A model generated the notes under the pieces. The model was given only the letters and a program-made list of their open reading frames with translations, was not told the DNA's origin and searched no databases. Below, one piece after another: positions 42,331-51,379 of a DNA stretch of 64,000 nucleotides. Made by a program: the position numbers and the translations under genes. The first letter of the stretch is position 1. Each line of letters starts with the position of its first letter. The DNA comes from Agromyces ramosus (lineage in GTDB: Bacteria; Actinomycetota; Actinomycetes; Actinomycetales; Microbacteriaceae). The stretch spans positions 720,685 to 784,684 of the forward strand of contig NZ_SGWY01000002.1 in NCBI RefSeq assembly GCF_004216665.1, in the 5' to 3' direction.

Positions 42331-44763
42331 GTGATGAGCCTCTCACCGGCCGAACGATACGCGAGTGCTCGCGACCAGCGCCGGAAACCCCGACTCGTCG
42401 AGTTCGCGTCGAGGCTCCGCTTCGACCTGGACCCGTTCCAACGCGCCGCGTGCGCCGCGCTCGACGAGGATCGCAGCGTGCTCGTCGCGGCGCCCACCGG
42501 CGCGGGCAAGACGGTCGTGGCCGAGTTCGCCGTCTTCCTCGCGATGCGGGAGCCCGGCGCGAAGGTCTTCTACACGACGCCGATCAAGGCGCTCAGCAAC
42601 CAGAAGTACCAGGAGCTCGCCGACGAGTGGGGCGCGGCCGAGGTCGGCCTCCTCACTGGTGACACGAACGTGAACTCGGGTGCGCGCATCGTGGTGATGA
42701 CCACCGAGGTGCTGCGGAACATGCTCTATGCCGACTCGCCGCTGCTCGACCGGCTGGCGTACGTGGTGATGGACGAGGTGCACTACCTCGCCGACCGGTT
42801 CCGCGGTGCGGTCTGGGAGGAGGTCATCATCCACCTCCCCGAGGAGGTTCGGCTCGTCTCGCTGAGCGCGACCGTGTCGAACGCCGAGGAGTTCGGCGAC
42901 TGGCTGCAAGCCGTGCGCGGCGATACCGACGTCATCGTGTCCGAGGACCGGCCGGTGCCGCTCGAGCAGCACGTGCTCGTGAAGGCGAAGCTCATCGACC
43001 TGTTCGACTCGTCGGGGCAGGCGGCGACGAACCGGGTGAACCCCGAGCTCCAGCGCCTCGCGCGCGCCGGCGGACGGTCGATCTCATCGCGGTCGGCACG
43101 CGGGCGCCGCGGCGGCGATCGCGGCAGGTACCACCAGCCCTCGCCGGGGAGCGGGCGCGTCGAGCGCCCCGACGTGATCGAGCTGCTGCACGGCAAGCAC
43201 CTGCTGCCCGCGATCGTCTTCATCTTCTCGCGCGCGGGCTGCGACCAGGCCGTGCGCCAGGTGCTCCGCTCCGGCATCCGCCTGACCGACGCGGCCGAGC
43301 GAGACGAGATCCGAGCCATCGTCGAGGAGCGCGCACGGATGCTTCGGGACGAGGACCTCGCGGTGCTCGGCTACTGGGAGTGGCTCGAGGGCCTGCAGCG
43401 AGGGGTGGCCGCGCACCACGCCGGCATGCTGCCGGCCTTCAAGGAGGTCGTCGAGGAGCTCTTCCAGCTGAAGCTCCTGAAGGTCGTCTTCGCGACCGAG
43501 ACGCTCGCGCTCGGCGTCAACATGCCGGCGCGCTCGGTGGTGCTCGAGAAGCTCGAGAAGTTCAACGGCGAGGCCCGGGTGCCGATCACGCCGGGGGAGT
43601 ACACGCAGCTGACCGGTCGAGCGGGCCGCCGTGGAATCGACGTGGAGGGCCACTCCGTCATCCAGTGGGTCGACGGCCTCGATCCCGAGGCGGTGGCTGC
43701 ATTGGCCTCGCGGCGCAGCTACCCCCTGAACTCCAGCTTCAAGCCGACCTACAACATGGCCGTGAACCTCGTCGACCAGTTCGGCCGGGAGCGCACGAGG
43801 CAGATCCTCGAGCTCTCGTTCGCGCAGTTCCAGGCCGACCGGGCGGTGGTCGACCTGGCGCGGACGCTGCGCAAGCAGGAGGAGTCGATGGCCGGTTACG
43901 AGGAGGCCATGCGCTGCCACCTTGGTGATTTCGGCGAGTACGCTGCGCTCCGACGCCGTATCGGAGAGCTCGAGCGGCAGACGTCGAAGGGCAATCCGAC
44001 GCACGCGCAGCGCGAGCGGCTGCAGCGCGAGCTCGGCGAGGCCCGCAAGGCGATGCGGGCGCATCCGTGCCACGGCTGCGCCGAGCGCGAGCAGCACGCG
44101 CGGTGGGCCGAGCGTTGGTGGCGCCTGAAGCAGGAGCACGACCAGCTGTCCCGGCAGATCCGCACGCGCACGGGGCAGGTCGCCAAGCGATTCGACCGGG
44201 TCGCCGAGGTGCTCGAGCAGCTCGGCTACCTCGAGCGCGATCGGCATGGCTCGCTCGTCTCGACGTCGGCGGGACGCATCCTGAAGCGCATCTACGGAGA
44301 ACGTGACCTCCTCGTCGCCGAGTGCCTGCGGCAGGGCTTCTGGGACGGCCTCGACGTGCCGTCGCTCGCGGCCATGGCGGCGGCCCTCGTGTACGAACCA
44401 CGACGTGACGATCGCGGCGAGCAGTTCCGCCTGCCCCGCGGACGCTTCCGTGCGGCGTTCGAACGCACCACGGATGTCTGGAGCGAGCTCGACGACCTCG
44501 AGCGCGACCACCGGCTCGCCGGCAGCGACCAACCGTCGCCGGCGCTGGCCACCGCCATGCACGCCTGGGCGAGCGGCGCGGGCCTCGGCCAGGTCCTCGC
44601 CGACACCGAGCTCGCGGCGGGCGACTTCGTGCGGCTCACGAAGCAGGTCGTCGACCTGCTCGACCAGGTCTCGATCGTGGCGGATGCCGAGCTCGGCGCG
44701 ACGGCGCGCGCGGCGATCGACGCCGTCCGGCGAGGCGTGGTCGCCTACGGTTCGGTCGCATGA
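42331..44763 (+). CDS. Ski2-like DEAD/DEAH-box RNA helicase (HelY type)
   Basis: 810-aa superfamily 2 helicase like mycobacterial HelY. Motif I APTGAGKT (residues 54-61), Ia YTTPIKALSNQKYQ, II MDEVHYLADRFRG, III LSATVSN, V ATETLALGVNMPARSVV and VI QLTGRAGRRGID. A basic insertion SISSRSARGRRGGDRGR lies at about 250. The C-terminal DSHCT-like domain (about 620-800) follows a CHGC pair. Probably acts in RNA processing or decay. GTG 42331 and ATG 42334 are alternate starts. It follows tatC as in M. tuberculosis. Confidence 0.92.
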   Translation: MMSLSPAERYASARDQRRKPRLVEFASRLRFDLDPFQRAACAALDEDRSVLVAAPTGAGKTVVAEFAVFLAMREPGAKVFYTTPIKALSNQKYQELADEWGAAEVGLLTGDTNVNSGARIVVMTTEVLRNMLYADSPLLDRLAYVVMDEVHYLADRFRGAVWEEVIIHLPEEVRLVSLSATVSNAEEFGDWLQAVRGDTDVIVSEDRPVPLEQHVLVKAKLIDLFDSSGQAATNRVNPELQRLARAGGRSISSRSARGRRGGDRGRYHQPSPGSGRVERPDVIELLHGKHLLPAIVFIFSRAGCDQAVRQVLRSGIRLTDAAERDEIRAIVEERARMLRDEDLAVLGYWEWLEGLQRGVAAHHAGMLPAFKEVVEELFQLKLLKVVFATETLALGVNMPARSVVLEKLEKFNGEARVPITPGEYTQLTGRAGRRGIDVEGHSVIQWVDGLDPEAVAALASRRSYPLNSSFKPTYNMAVNLVDQFGRERTRQILELSFAQFQADRAVVDLARTLRKQEESMAGYEEAMRCHLGDFGEYAALRRRIGELERQTSKGNPTHAQRERLQRELGEARKAMRAHPCHGCAEREQHARWAERWWRLKQEHDQLSRQIRTRTGQVAKRFDRVAEVLEQLGYLERDRHGSLVSTSAGRILKRIYGERDLLVAECLRQGFWDGLDVPSLAAMAAALVYEPRRDDRGEQFRLPRGRFRAAFERTTDVWSELDDLERDHRLAGSDQPSPALATAMHAWASGAGLGQVLADTELAAGDFVRLTKQVVDLLDQVSIVADAELGATARAAIDAVRRGVVAYGSVA

Positions 44764-44781
44764 TCGACCGGTCGCGTCGCC

Positions 44782-44787
44782 TAGGCT
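44782..44787 (+). promoter_or_regulatory. -10 hexamer of leaderless lnt
   Basis: TAGGCT, 6-nt spacer, GTG at 44794. Confidence 0.5.
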
Positions 44788-44793
44788 GATCTG

Positions 44794-46341
44794 GTGCCCG
44801 AGAACGATCCGCGTCCCCTGCTGCCGTTGTGGGTCGCGGTGCTCGTGGCGATCGCGGGCGGACTCGTCTACGACCTCGGCTTCCCGGATGCGGGCATCTG
44901 GCCGCTCGCCTTCGCCGGAATCGCGCTCGCCCTCGTCAGCCTGATCGGCCGGACCTCATGGTCGGCCGCGCTCGTCGGCTTCGCGTTCGGCATGGCGTTC
45001 TACCTGCAGCACGTGTCGTGGACGACCCTGTACCTCGGGCCCGTGCCATGGCTCGCCCTGTCGGTGCTCGAGTCGCTCATCGTCGCCGGAGGCGCCGTGC
45101 TCATCGCGCTCGCCTACCGGTGGGTCCCGAGGGCGAGCACGTCGCGCTGGGTGCGCCTCCTCTGGCTGCCGCTGCTCGTCGCAGGGCTCTGGTGCGTGCG
45201 CGAGGCGGCGACGGGCTCGATCCCGTACGGCGGGTTCCCGTGGGGCCGCGCCGCGCTCAGCCAGTCCGAGAGCCCGTTCGCCGACATCGTCTCCTGGGTC
45301 GGGTCGACTGGGCTCGGGTTCGTCATGGTCGCGATCGTCGCGGGCGTCATCGAGTGGGTGCGCCTGCGCGGGTGGCAGGACCTGCGGTCGGCCATCCCGG
45401 TGACGGCGCTCGCGCTGGTTGCGCTGCTGCTGCCGGCGTGGCCGACGACGACGACGGGGGAGATCCGCGTGGCGAGCGTGCAGGGCAACGGCCCGGCGGG
45501 GTACTTCGACGAGCGCGCTCCCGGCGACGTGCTGGAGGCCCAGCTCGACGCCACCGAACCGATCCTCGACGAGCCGGGCGTCGACGTGCTGCTCTGGCCC
45601 GAGGGCGGCTCCGACCTCGACCCGACGCGCAGCCCCGATGTCGCCGACACCTTCGACGACCTGAGCGAGCGGCTCGGTGCGCCGGTCGTGTTGAACACCG
45701 TGACGACGCGCGACGACGAGTTCTTCAACACGTCCCTGCTGTGGCGCGCCGGCGAAGGCGCCGTCGACAGCTACGACAAGCGCAATCCGGTGCCGTTTGG
45801 CGAGTACATCCCCGACCGGGCGTTCTGGGAGCCGCTCGCCCCCGACCTCATCGGCCTCATCCAGCGCGGCTACACCCCGGGCACCAACGCGCCGGTGTTC
45901 GACCTGGGCAGCACCGTCACGGGCCTCGCGATCTGCTTCGACGTGATCTACGACGAGCTGATCTGGGAGGGCGCGCGCGACGGCGCAGAACTGTACATGT
46001 TCCAGACGAACAATGCCGACTTCACCGGCACCGACGAGAACCAGCAGCAGCTCGCGATCGCGCGCCTGCGGGCGATCGAGACGGGCCGATCCGTGGTGAA
46101 CATCTCCACCGTCGGCACCAGCCAGGTCATCGACCCGACCGGGCGCACCATGGACGCCCTCCCGGCCTACGAGCAGGGGGCGATGGTCACCGACGTCGAG
46201 TTGCGCGAAGGCCTGACGCCGTCGGTCGTCCTCGGCGGAACCGTGCCGTTCCTGATCGTGGCCGCGTCGTTGGGCGGCCTCGTCGCGGCGGGCGTCCTCG
46301 CCCGACGACGGTCACGTCGCGAGGTCGACTCCGAGGGCTGA
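44794..46341 (+). CDS. lnt: Apolipoprotein N-acyltransferase
   Basis: 515-aa membrane enzyme that adds the third acyl chain to lipoproteins. About six N-terminal helices precede a nitrilase-like domain. The catalytic triad is visible as Glu in LLWPEGGSD, Lys in SYDKRNPVPFGEY and Cys in LAICFDVIYDE. A C-terminal helix (FLIVAASLGGLVAAGVLA) ends the protein. Substrates in this window would include the FKBP and META lipoproteins. It converges on rbpA with a 6-nt gap. Confidence 0.95.
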   Translation: MPENDPRPLLPLWVAVLVAIAGGLVYDLGFPDAGIWPLAFAGIALALVSLIGRTSWSAALVGFAFGMAFYLQHVSWTTLYLGPVPWLALSVLESLIVAGGAVLIALAYRWVPRASTSRWVRLLWLPLLVAGLWCVREAATGSIPYGGFPWGRAALSQSESPFADIVSWVGSTGLGFVMVAIVAGVIEWVRLRGWQDLRSAIPVTALALVALLLPAWPTTTTGEIRVASVQGNGPAGYFDERAPGDVLEAQLDATEPILDEPGVDVLLWPEGGSDLDPTRSPDVADTFDDLSERLGAPVVLNTVTTRDDEFFNTSLLWRAGEGAVDSYDKRNPVPFGEYIPDRAFWEPLAPDLIGLIQRGYTPGTNAPVFDLGSTVTGLAICFDVIYDELIWEGARDGAELYMFQTNNADFTGTDENQQQLAIARLRAIETGRSVVNISTVGTSQVIDPTGRTMDALPAYEQGAMVTDVELREGLTPSVVLGGTVPFLIVAASLGGLVAAGVLARRRSRREVDSEG

Positions 46342-46347
46342 CGGAGG

Positions 46348-46713
46348 CTACGCGCCGATCTTCTGCTGGCCGCGGCGAGCACGCAGGTACTGGAGTCGCT
46401 CCTCGAGCAGCTCCTCGAGCTCGGCGCGGGTACGACGCTCGAGCAGCATGTCCCAGTGGGTGCGGGCGACCTTCTCGCCCGAGCGGTCGATCTCGACCGG
46501 CTGGGAGTCGACGAGGAGGGTGGCCGCGGCACCGCAGTAGCGGCACTCCCAGCTCTCGGGGAGCTCGGCTTCGGTCGAGAAGGTCATCACCGTCTCGCGG
46601 CTGCACGTGGCACAGCGGTACGTGTAGTCGGCGCGGTCGGCGAAGATCACGCCGTCCTCGCTCTGCAGGCTCTGCGCGCCGATTCGCATGCCCCGAAGGC
46701 TCCGGTCCGCCAT
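46348..46713 (-). CDS. rbpA: RNA polymerase-binding protein RbpA
   Basis: 121-aa RbpA. The N-terminal tail MADRSLRGMRIGAQSLQSED leads to a zinc-binding core with C34, C37, C57 and C60, then a basic linker and the sigma-interacting helix (AELEELLEERLQYLRARR). It stabilises RNA polymerase holoenzyme and open complexes; changes in its level affect rifampicin tolerance in streptomycetes. ATG 46713 has AGGAG 6 nt upstream. Confidence 0.97.
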   Translation of the reverse strand: MADRSLRGMRIGAQSLQSEDGVIFADRADYTYRCATCSRETVMTFSTEAELPESWECRYCGAAATLLVDSQPVEIDRSGEKVARTHWDMLLERRTRAELEELLEERLQYLRARRGQQKIGA

Positions 46714-46798
46714 GGCGTACTCCTCTCGATCGTCTATAGGTATAAACGATCAAGCTGGGCATTCCCCTTCCAACGACTGGGTGATTGCCGGGGAATTC
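46714..46798 (-). promoter_or_regulatory. rbpA upstream region
   Basis: 85-bp AT-richer gap. On the minus strand it holds TTTATACCTATAGA, which can supply a -10, and a GGAAG followed 18 nt later by CGTT, reminiscent of SigR/SigH promoters. Neither can be chosen by eye. Confidence 0.3.
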
Positions 46799-47551
46799 TC
46801 AGCTTCGACCGGCCACGAGCGGCAGGGCGAGGTCGGCGCGATCGGTCACCAGCCCATCGACGCCGAGGTCCAGCAGCCGCACCATGTCGGCGGGGTCGTT
46901 CACCGTCCAGACGTGCACCTCGACCCCCGCCTCGTGCACGCGCTCGACGAAGCGCGACGTGACGAATCGCACCGGCCCGACGCGTTCCGGAACCTGGAGC
47001 GCGGCCGCGCCGCGAAGCGCACGTCGAAGTGCGTCCGCTCCGGCGAACGCCGCGCGGCGGGCACGGATGACACCGGCGCGGCCGGCCGAGGTCACGGCGT
47101 CGGGCACGAGCTCGCCGAGGCGACGGCGACGGCGATCCGAGAAGCTCGTGAGGAGCACGCGCGCGCCCGCCCGGGTGCGCTGCACCGCGTCGACGGTCGC
47201 CCCGACGGCGGTCTCCGCCTTGACGTCGATGTTGAACCGAGTCTCGCCGAATGCGTCGAGGGCCTCCTCCAGCGAGCAGTAGCCCTGCCCGTGCCCGAGG
47301 TCGACGCGACGGAGCTCGGCCATGGTCAGCCTCGACACGTCGACGTCTCGCCCCGCAACCCGCCGTAGCGACGGATCGTGCGACACCACGGCGACGCCGT
47401 CGGCCGTGAGGTGCACGTCGGTCTCGAGGTACGACGCGCCGACACCCACCGCGTGGGCGAACGAGAGCAGCGTGTTCTCCGGTGCCTCGAGCGCGAGGCC
47501 GCGGTGCGCGAGCACGCGCGGCCTCGGCGGATCGAAGTACGTCGAGGGCAC
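46799..47551 (-). CDS. Glycerophosphodiester phosphodiesterase family protein
   Basis: 250-aa GDPD TIM barrel. The catalytic start VLAHRGLALEAPENTLLSF holds His and the Glu-Asn pair, then ETDVHLTADGVAVVSHDPSLRR gives metal Glu/Asp and the second His. C-terminal WTVNDPADMVRLLDLGVDGLVTD is typical. It hydrolyses glycerophosphodiesters to glycerol-3-phosphate. No signal peptide, so cytoplasmic. The GTG at 47551 lies 5 nt after the SPFH stop, so it belongs to the NfeD-SPFH operon. Confidence 0.92.
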   Translation of the reverse strand: MPSTYFDPPRPRVLAHRGLALEAPENTLLSFAHAVGVGASYLETDVHLTADGVAVVSHDPSLRRVAGRDVDVSRLTMAELRRVDLGHGQGYCSLEEALDAFGETRFNIDVKAETAVGATVDAVQRTRAGARVLLTSFSDRRRRRLGELVPDAVTSAGRAGVIRARRAAFAGADALRRALRGAAALQVPERVGPVRFVTSRFVERVHEAGVEVHVWTVNDPADMVRLLDLGVDGLVTDRADLALPLVAGRS

Positions 47552-47556
47552 GCCGG

Positions 47557-48513
47557 TCAGGGCCGGGCGGTCGGCGTGGCACCCGATGCGGGCGGCGGCG
47601 CCGGGGCATCCGTCGTCGCGCCCGACTGCGGCGTGAACGCCGTGCCGATGCCCTTGAGCGCCTCGGTCAGCTCGCTCGGGATGATCCACAGCTTGTTGGC
47701 CGGGCCCTGCGCGATCTGCGGCAGCATCTGCAGGTACTGGTAGCCGAGCAGCTTGGGATCCGCGTCGCCCTTGTGGATGGCGTCGAAGACCGTGAGGATC
47801 GCCTCGGCTTCGCCCTGTGCGCGCAGCACGGCGGCCTTGGCGTCGCCCTCCGCCTCGAGGATCGCGGCCTGTCGGGCGCCCTCTGCCGTGAGGATCGCCG
47901 ACTGCTTGGTGCCTTCCGCGGTGAGGATGAGTGCGCGTCGATCGCGCTCGGCGCGCATCTGCTTCTCCATCGAGTCCTGGATGGAGTGGGGCGGATCGAT
48001 CGCCTTCAGCTCCACGCGGCCGACCCGGATGCCCCACTTGCCGGTCGCCTCGTCGAGGACGACGCGCAGCTGCCCGTTGATGTTGTCGCGTGAGGTGAGC
48101 GCCTCCTCGAGGTTGAGGCCGCCGACCACGTTGCGGAGCGTGGTCGTGGTGAGCTGCTCGACCGCGCCGATGTAGTTCGCGATCTCGTAGGTCGCCGCCC
48201 GGGCATCGGTCACTTGGAAGTACACGACCGTGTCGATGGAGACGACCAGGTTGTCCTCGGTGATGACCGGCTGGGGCGGGAAGGAGACGACCGTCTCGCG
48301 CATGTCGACGAGCGGACGAAGCCGGTCGATGAACGGGATGAGGATGTTCAGGCCGGGGGAGAGGGTCTTGTGATAGCGGCCCAGCCGCTCGACGATGCCC
48401 GAATAGGCCTGCGGGATGATGCGGATGGACTTCGCGAGCACGACGATCACGAAGATGACGATGACGAGGATGATGACCGCCAGGACGATGGTCCCGACGT
48501 CGATATCGGTCAC
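47557..48513 (-). CDS. SPFH/Band 7 (stomatin-like) membrane protein
   Basis: 318-aa slipin/QmcA-like protein. An N-terminal helix (about residues 8-29) anchors it; the SPFH domain follows (IIPQAYSGIVERLGRYHKTLSPGLNILIPFID to about 190). A coiled-coil of Ala-rich repeats (TAEGTKQSA, TAEGARQAA, EAEGDAKAA, RAQGEAEAI) follows at about 200-240, then a Pro/Ala tail. Such proteins form membrane microdomain scaffolds and are usually encoded next to NfeD. GTG start overlaps the nfeD stop by 4 nt. Confidence 0.93.
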   Translation of the reverse strand: MTDIDVGTIVLAVIILVIVIFVIVVLAKSIRIIPQAYSGIVERLGRYHKTLSPGLNILIPFIDRLRPLVDMRETVVSFPPQPVITEDNLVVSIDTVVYFQVTDARAATYEIANYIGAVEQLTTTTLRNVVGGLNLEEALTSRDNINGQLRVVLDEATGKWGIRVGRVELKAIDPPHSIQDSMEKQMRAERDRRALILTAEGTKQSAILTAEGARQAAILEAEGDAKAAVLRAQGEAEAILTVFDAIHKGDADPKLLGYQYLQMLPQIAQGPANKLWIIPSELTEALKGIGTAFTPQSGATTDAPAPPPASGATPTARP

Positions 48514-48983
48514 TGCGGGGTGCTCCTCTCAACGGGCACGACGACGGCCGTCGCACCATCGATGCCGGTCACGAGCACCCGCTCGCCGACCGCCACATCC
48601 GCCTGCTCGGTGATGGGGGAGAGGCGTGACGTCCAGACCTCTCCATTCTGGAGACGAACCTGCCCGCTCGACGACGTGACGGTGCGGACGACCGAGCCCT
48701 CCGCCCCGATGAGCGCGTCGATGTTGCTGCGGGCGGGATCACCGCCGCGCCGGAGCATCCGCAGCAGCGGTGGCCGGAGCGTGAGGATGAGCGCCACCGC
48801 CACGACGGCGGCGACGATGAACTGGGCCCACCACGGGATGCCGAACAGTCCGGAGAGCAGGCCGGCGACACTGCCGAGAGCCAGCATGAGGAACGTCATC
48901 TCGAGTGTGAACACCTCGATCGTCGCGAACACCAGGATCAGCACCAGCCAGACGATCCACGCGTACTGGGTCAGCACATCCAT
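48510..48983 (-). CDS. NfeD family membrane protein
   Basis: 157-aa NfeD-short protein: two or three helices in the first 75 residues (YAWIVWLVLILVFATIEVFTLEMTFLMLALGSVAGLLSGL), then a C-terminal OB-fold (about 85-150, GAEGSVVRTVTSSSGQVRLQNGEVW). It partners with stomatin-like proteins in membrane organisation; the overlap with the SPFH gene supports this. GAAGGAGA ribosome site precedes the ATG. Confidence 0.92.
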   Translation of the reverse strand: MDVLTQYAWIVWLVLILVFATIEVFTLEMTFLMLALGSVAGLLSGLFGIPWWAQFIVAAVVAVALILTLRPPLLRMLRRGGDPARSNIDALIGAEGSVVRTVTSSSGQVRLQNGEVWTSRLSPITEQADVAVGERVLVTGIDGATAVVVPVERSTPQ

Positions 48984-49117
48984 TCGGTCTCCTTCGCACG
49001 CGCCCCGCTTCGAAACTAGCAGGGCGGATGCCGCGGCGGGTGGAGTTGATAGTCTCGGTTCGGCGCACCGCCGAGGGCCTGCAGGCCCCTATCCAGATGC
49101 TTCGAGGAGTCCCCGCC

Positions 49118-49885
49118 GTGACCAGCCCACTCGCCCCCGGATCGCTCGACGGACGCGTCGCCCTCGTGACGGGATCGTCACGCGGCATCGGAGCCGACAC
49201 CGTGCGCTTCCTCGCCGGCGCGGGCGCCGCCGTCGTCGTGAACTATCGCAGCAAGGCGCCCCGGGCGGAGAAGGTCGTCGCCGAGGTGACCGAGGCGGGC
49301 GGCCGCGCGATCGCGGTCGGCGCCGACCTCACCGACGCGGCATCCGTCGGGGCGATGTTCGAGCGCACCGTGGCCGAGCTCGGGCCCATCGACGTCCTCG
49401 TGCTCAATGCCTCCGGCGGCATGGAGTCGGGCATGGGGGAGGACTACGCGATGCGGCTCAACCGCGACGCCCAGGTCAACGTGCTCGAGGGAGCGCTGCC
49501 GCACCTCGCTCCCGGCGCCCGCATCGTGTTCGTGACCAGCCACCAGGCCCACTTCATCCGCACCACGCCCACCATGCCCGAGTACGAGCCGGTGGCCCTG
49601 TCGAAGCGCGCCGGCGAAGACGCCCTGCGCGCCAAGCTGCCCGAGCTCGAGGCCGCCGGGTTCGAGTTCGTCGTCGTCTCGGGCGACATGATCGAGGGCA
49701 CCATCACCGCCACGCTGCTCGAGCGCGCGAATCCGGGCGCGATCGAAGCGCGCAAGCAGGACGCCGGCCGCCTGTACAACGTCTCGGAGTTCGCGGCCGA
49801 GGTCGCCTCGGCCGCCGTCGACCCGGTGCCCGCCGATCACACGCGCTACGTCGGCGACACCTCGGGGTTCGTCGCCGAGAGCTGA
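49118..49885 (+). CDS. SDR-family protein lacking the usual catalytic Tyr
   Basis: 255-aa short-chain dehydrogenase fold. The cofactor motif TGSSRGIG and LNASGGMESG (the NAG-like block) are present. Where classical members have Y-x-x-x-K, this one reads EYEPVALSKRAGED: the Lys is kept but Val stands in the Tyr place, with a Tyr five residues earlier. Activity may be changed or lost. GTG at 49118 with GAGGAG 8 nt upstream. It diverges from nfeD. Substrate unknown. Confidence 0.87.
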   Translation: MTSPLAPGSLDGRVALVTGSSRGIGADTVRFLAGAGAAVVVNYRSKAPRAEKVVAEVTEAGGRAIAVGADLTDAASVGAMFERTVAELGPIDVLVLNASGGMESGMGEDYAMRLNRDAQVNVLEGALPHLAPGARIVFVTSHQAHFIRTTPTMPEYEPVALSKRAGEDALRAKLPELEAAGFEFVVVSGDMIEGTITATLLERANPGAIEARKQDAGRLYNVSEFAAEVASAAVDPVPADHTRYVGDTSGFVAES

Positions 49886-49905
49886 ACCTGCACCCCGGTC
49901 ACGAT

Positions 49906-49947
49906 GAAGGCCGGTCGCGAAGCGTCGTGCGCTCCGGACCGGCCTTC
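49906..49947. terminator. Bidirectional hairpin between SDR and HdeD-like genes
   Basis: Perfect 11-bp stem GAAGGCCGGTC/GACCGGCCTTC with a 20-nt loop in the 81-bp gap between convergent genes. Confidence 0.75.
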
Positions 49948-49966
49948 GTCGTCGGATGCCGCGGTG

Positions 49967-50584
49967 CTACGCGGTGGCGGGCGCGTTCTTCGCGCCGCGC
50001 CCGAAGGTGAAGGCGCGCACGATCTGGATGATCCCGAGCACGATCAGGCTGATGCCGGCGATGATGAACAGGATGACCGCGCCCCACAGCGGGGAGAACA
50101 GCAGCACGATGCCCGCGACGACGCTCAGGATGCCGAAGAAGATCGCCCATCCCTTCGACGGGGCGTCGCTCGACTGCACGAGCGCCACGATGCCCTCCAC
50201 GATCCACAGGATCCCGATCAGGATGCCGAGGAAGATGCCGAGCACGACCGCCGAGTCCGACGGGTTCGCGAGCACGATGACACCGCCGACCACGAACAGG
50301 ATGCCGAGGATGATGTCGAGCGTCCTCGCGCCGCCGGAGATCCCCTTCGAGAAGATGCCGAGGCCGGCGTAGGCGAGCCCGGCGATGATGAAGTAGATCC
50401 CGAGGATCACGGTGATCACGACCGCCGAGTCCTTCGGCCAGAACGTGATCAGGATGCCGACGATGAGGGAGACGGCGCCGGTGATGCCGAGGGTGGTGCG
50501 CACGGTGTTGATCGCGGCCTTCGACAGGTCCGCTGAATCCAGCGAGAACGCGGCGAAGACCGTATTGGACTGCGGCGAAGACAT
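49967..50584 (-). CDS. HdeD family (DUF308) membrane protein
   Basis: 205-aa membrane protein with six hydrophobic helices arranged as DUF308 repeats (VSLIVGILITFWPKDSA, IILGILFVVGGVIVLANPSDSA, FGILSVVAGIVLLFSPLWG). E. coli HdeD gives acid resistance at high density; here the role is unknown. The ATG has AAAGGA 6 nt upstream. Cytoplasmic ends: Ser-rich N-terminus and basic C-terminus. Confidence 0.9.
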   Translation of the reverse strand: MSSPQSNTVFAAFSLDSADLSKAAINTVRTTLGITGAVSLIVGILITFWPKDSAVVITVILGIYFIIAGLAYAGLGIFSKGISGGARTLDIILGILFVVGGVIVLANPSDSAVVLGIFLGILIGILWIVEGIVALVQSSDAPSKGWAIFFGILSVVAGIVLLFSPLWGAVILFIIAGISLIVLGIIQIVRAFTFGRGAKNAPATA

Positions 50585-50803
50585 GAGATGTCCTTTCTGA
50601 GGGCGACGACATGGTGCGTTGCAGGTGTCAGGCTATTCCCACGCAACCCCTGAGCGTCGGATGTGAACGCGCGCGTCATGCGCGTCGCCGCGCTTCGAGT
50701 GCGACGCAGGGGAGTGGGAGGCGCGCCTCGCGCTCAGGGAACGCACAGGCACGGGCCGCGACACCCGCCCTGAACGGACCCGCCTGCCCCGCAACGGCGG
50801 GGC

Positions 50804-50809
50804 TACACT
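50804..50809 (+). promoter_or_regulatory. -10 hexamer of leaderless META lipoprotein gene
   Basis: TACACT, 7-nt spacer, ATG at 50817. The rest of the 232-bp divergent gap from 50585 has no other clear signal. Confidence 0.5.
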
Positions 50810-50816
50810 TTCGAGC

Positions 50817-51200
50817 ATGACTCGGATTCGTGCTCCGTTCGCCGCCGCGCTCATCGTGCTGGCCGCCGTCGCGCTCAGTGGCTGCGCGACCAGCTCCGGC
50901 GGTGGCTCCATCGACCCCGTGGGCACCTGGGCGGAGTCCAGCGACGCGGACGCCCCATCGCTCACGCTCGCCGACGGCGGAAAGCTCACCGGCACGGACG
51001 GCTGCAACCAGCTCTCGGGATCGTGGGAGCTCGAGGACGACGACCTCGTCTCCTTCGGCTCCGTCGCCTCGACGCGCATGGCGTGCCCCGACGTCGACGT
51101 CTGGCTCGACCAGCTCAGCCAGGCATCGATCTCCGGGTCGACGATGACGATCCTCGGCCAAGACGGCGCGGAGATCGGCCAGCTCGAGCGCACCGACTGA
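50817..51200 (+). CDS. META domain lipoprotein
   Basis: 127-aa lipoprotein. The signal peptide ends in lipobox LSGC (Cys23). A short META-like domain follows: VGTWAESSDADAPSLTLADGGKLTGTDGCNQLSGSWEL and STRMACPD, matching the HslJ/META pattern with the two paired Cys. HslJ is linked to heat and novobiocin resistance; the function of actinobacterial copies is unknown. Likely anchored outside the membrane. Confidence 0.85.
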   Translation: MTRIRAPFAAALIVLAAVALSGCATSSGGGSIDPVGTWAESSDADAPSLTLADGGKLTGTDGCNQLSGSWELEDDDLVSFGSVASTRMACPDVDVWLDQLSQASISGSTMTILGQDGAEIGQLERTD

Positions 51201-51379
51201 CGATCGATCGCGCCGACCGGCCGGCGGACGGTTTGCCGCTTCGCGGGTGTTCGACACCGGGCGGACCGGGTCGTATCGGGCTCGACGCGTCTCGTCAAGA
51301 GGGCGATCCCTCTTTCCTCGCGATCTCCCGATCACTACCCTGACGACGTGGCCACCGTGGCCTCGACGGGGAGGCGGGA

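Noticed and set aside
46714-46798. SigR/SigH promoter upstream of rbpA
   Set aside because: The GGAAG and CGTT elements do not match the consensus well enough; listed only as a weak possibility.
47557-48513. SPFH C-terminal repeats as a DNA repeat array or CRISPR
   Set aside because: They are diverged protein-level coiled-coil repeats within a gene; no CRISPR-like spacing exists anywhere in the window.
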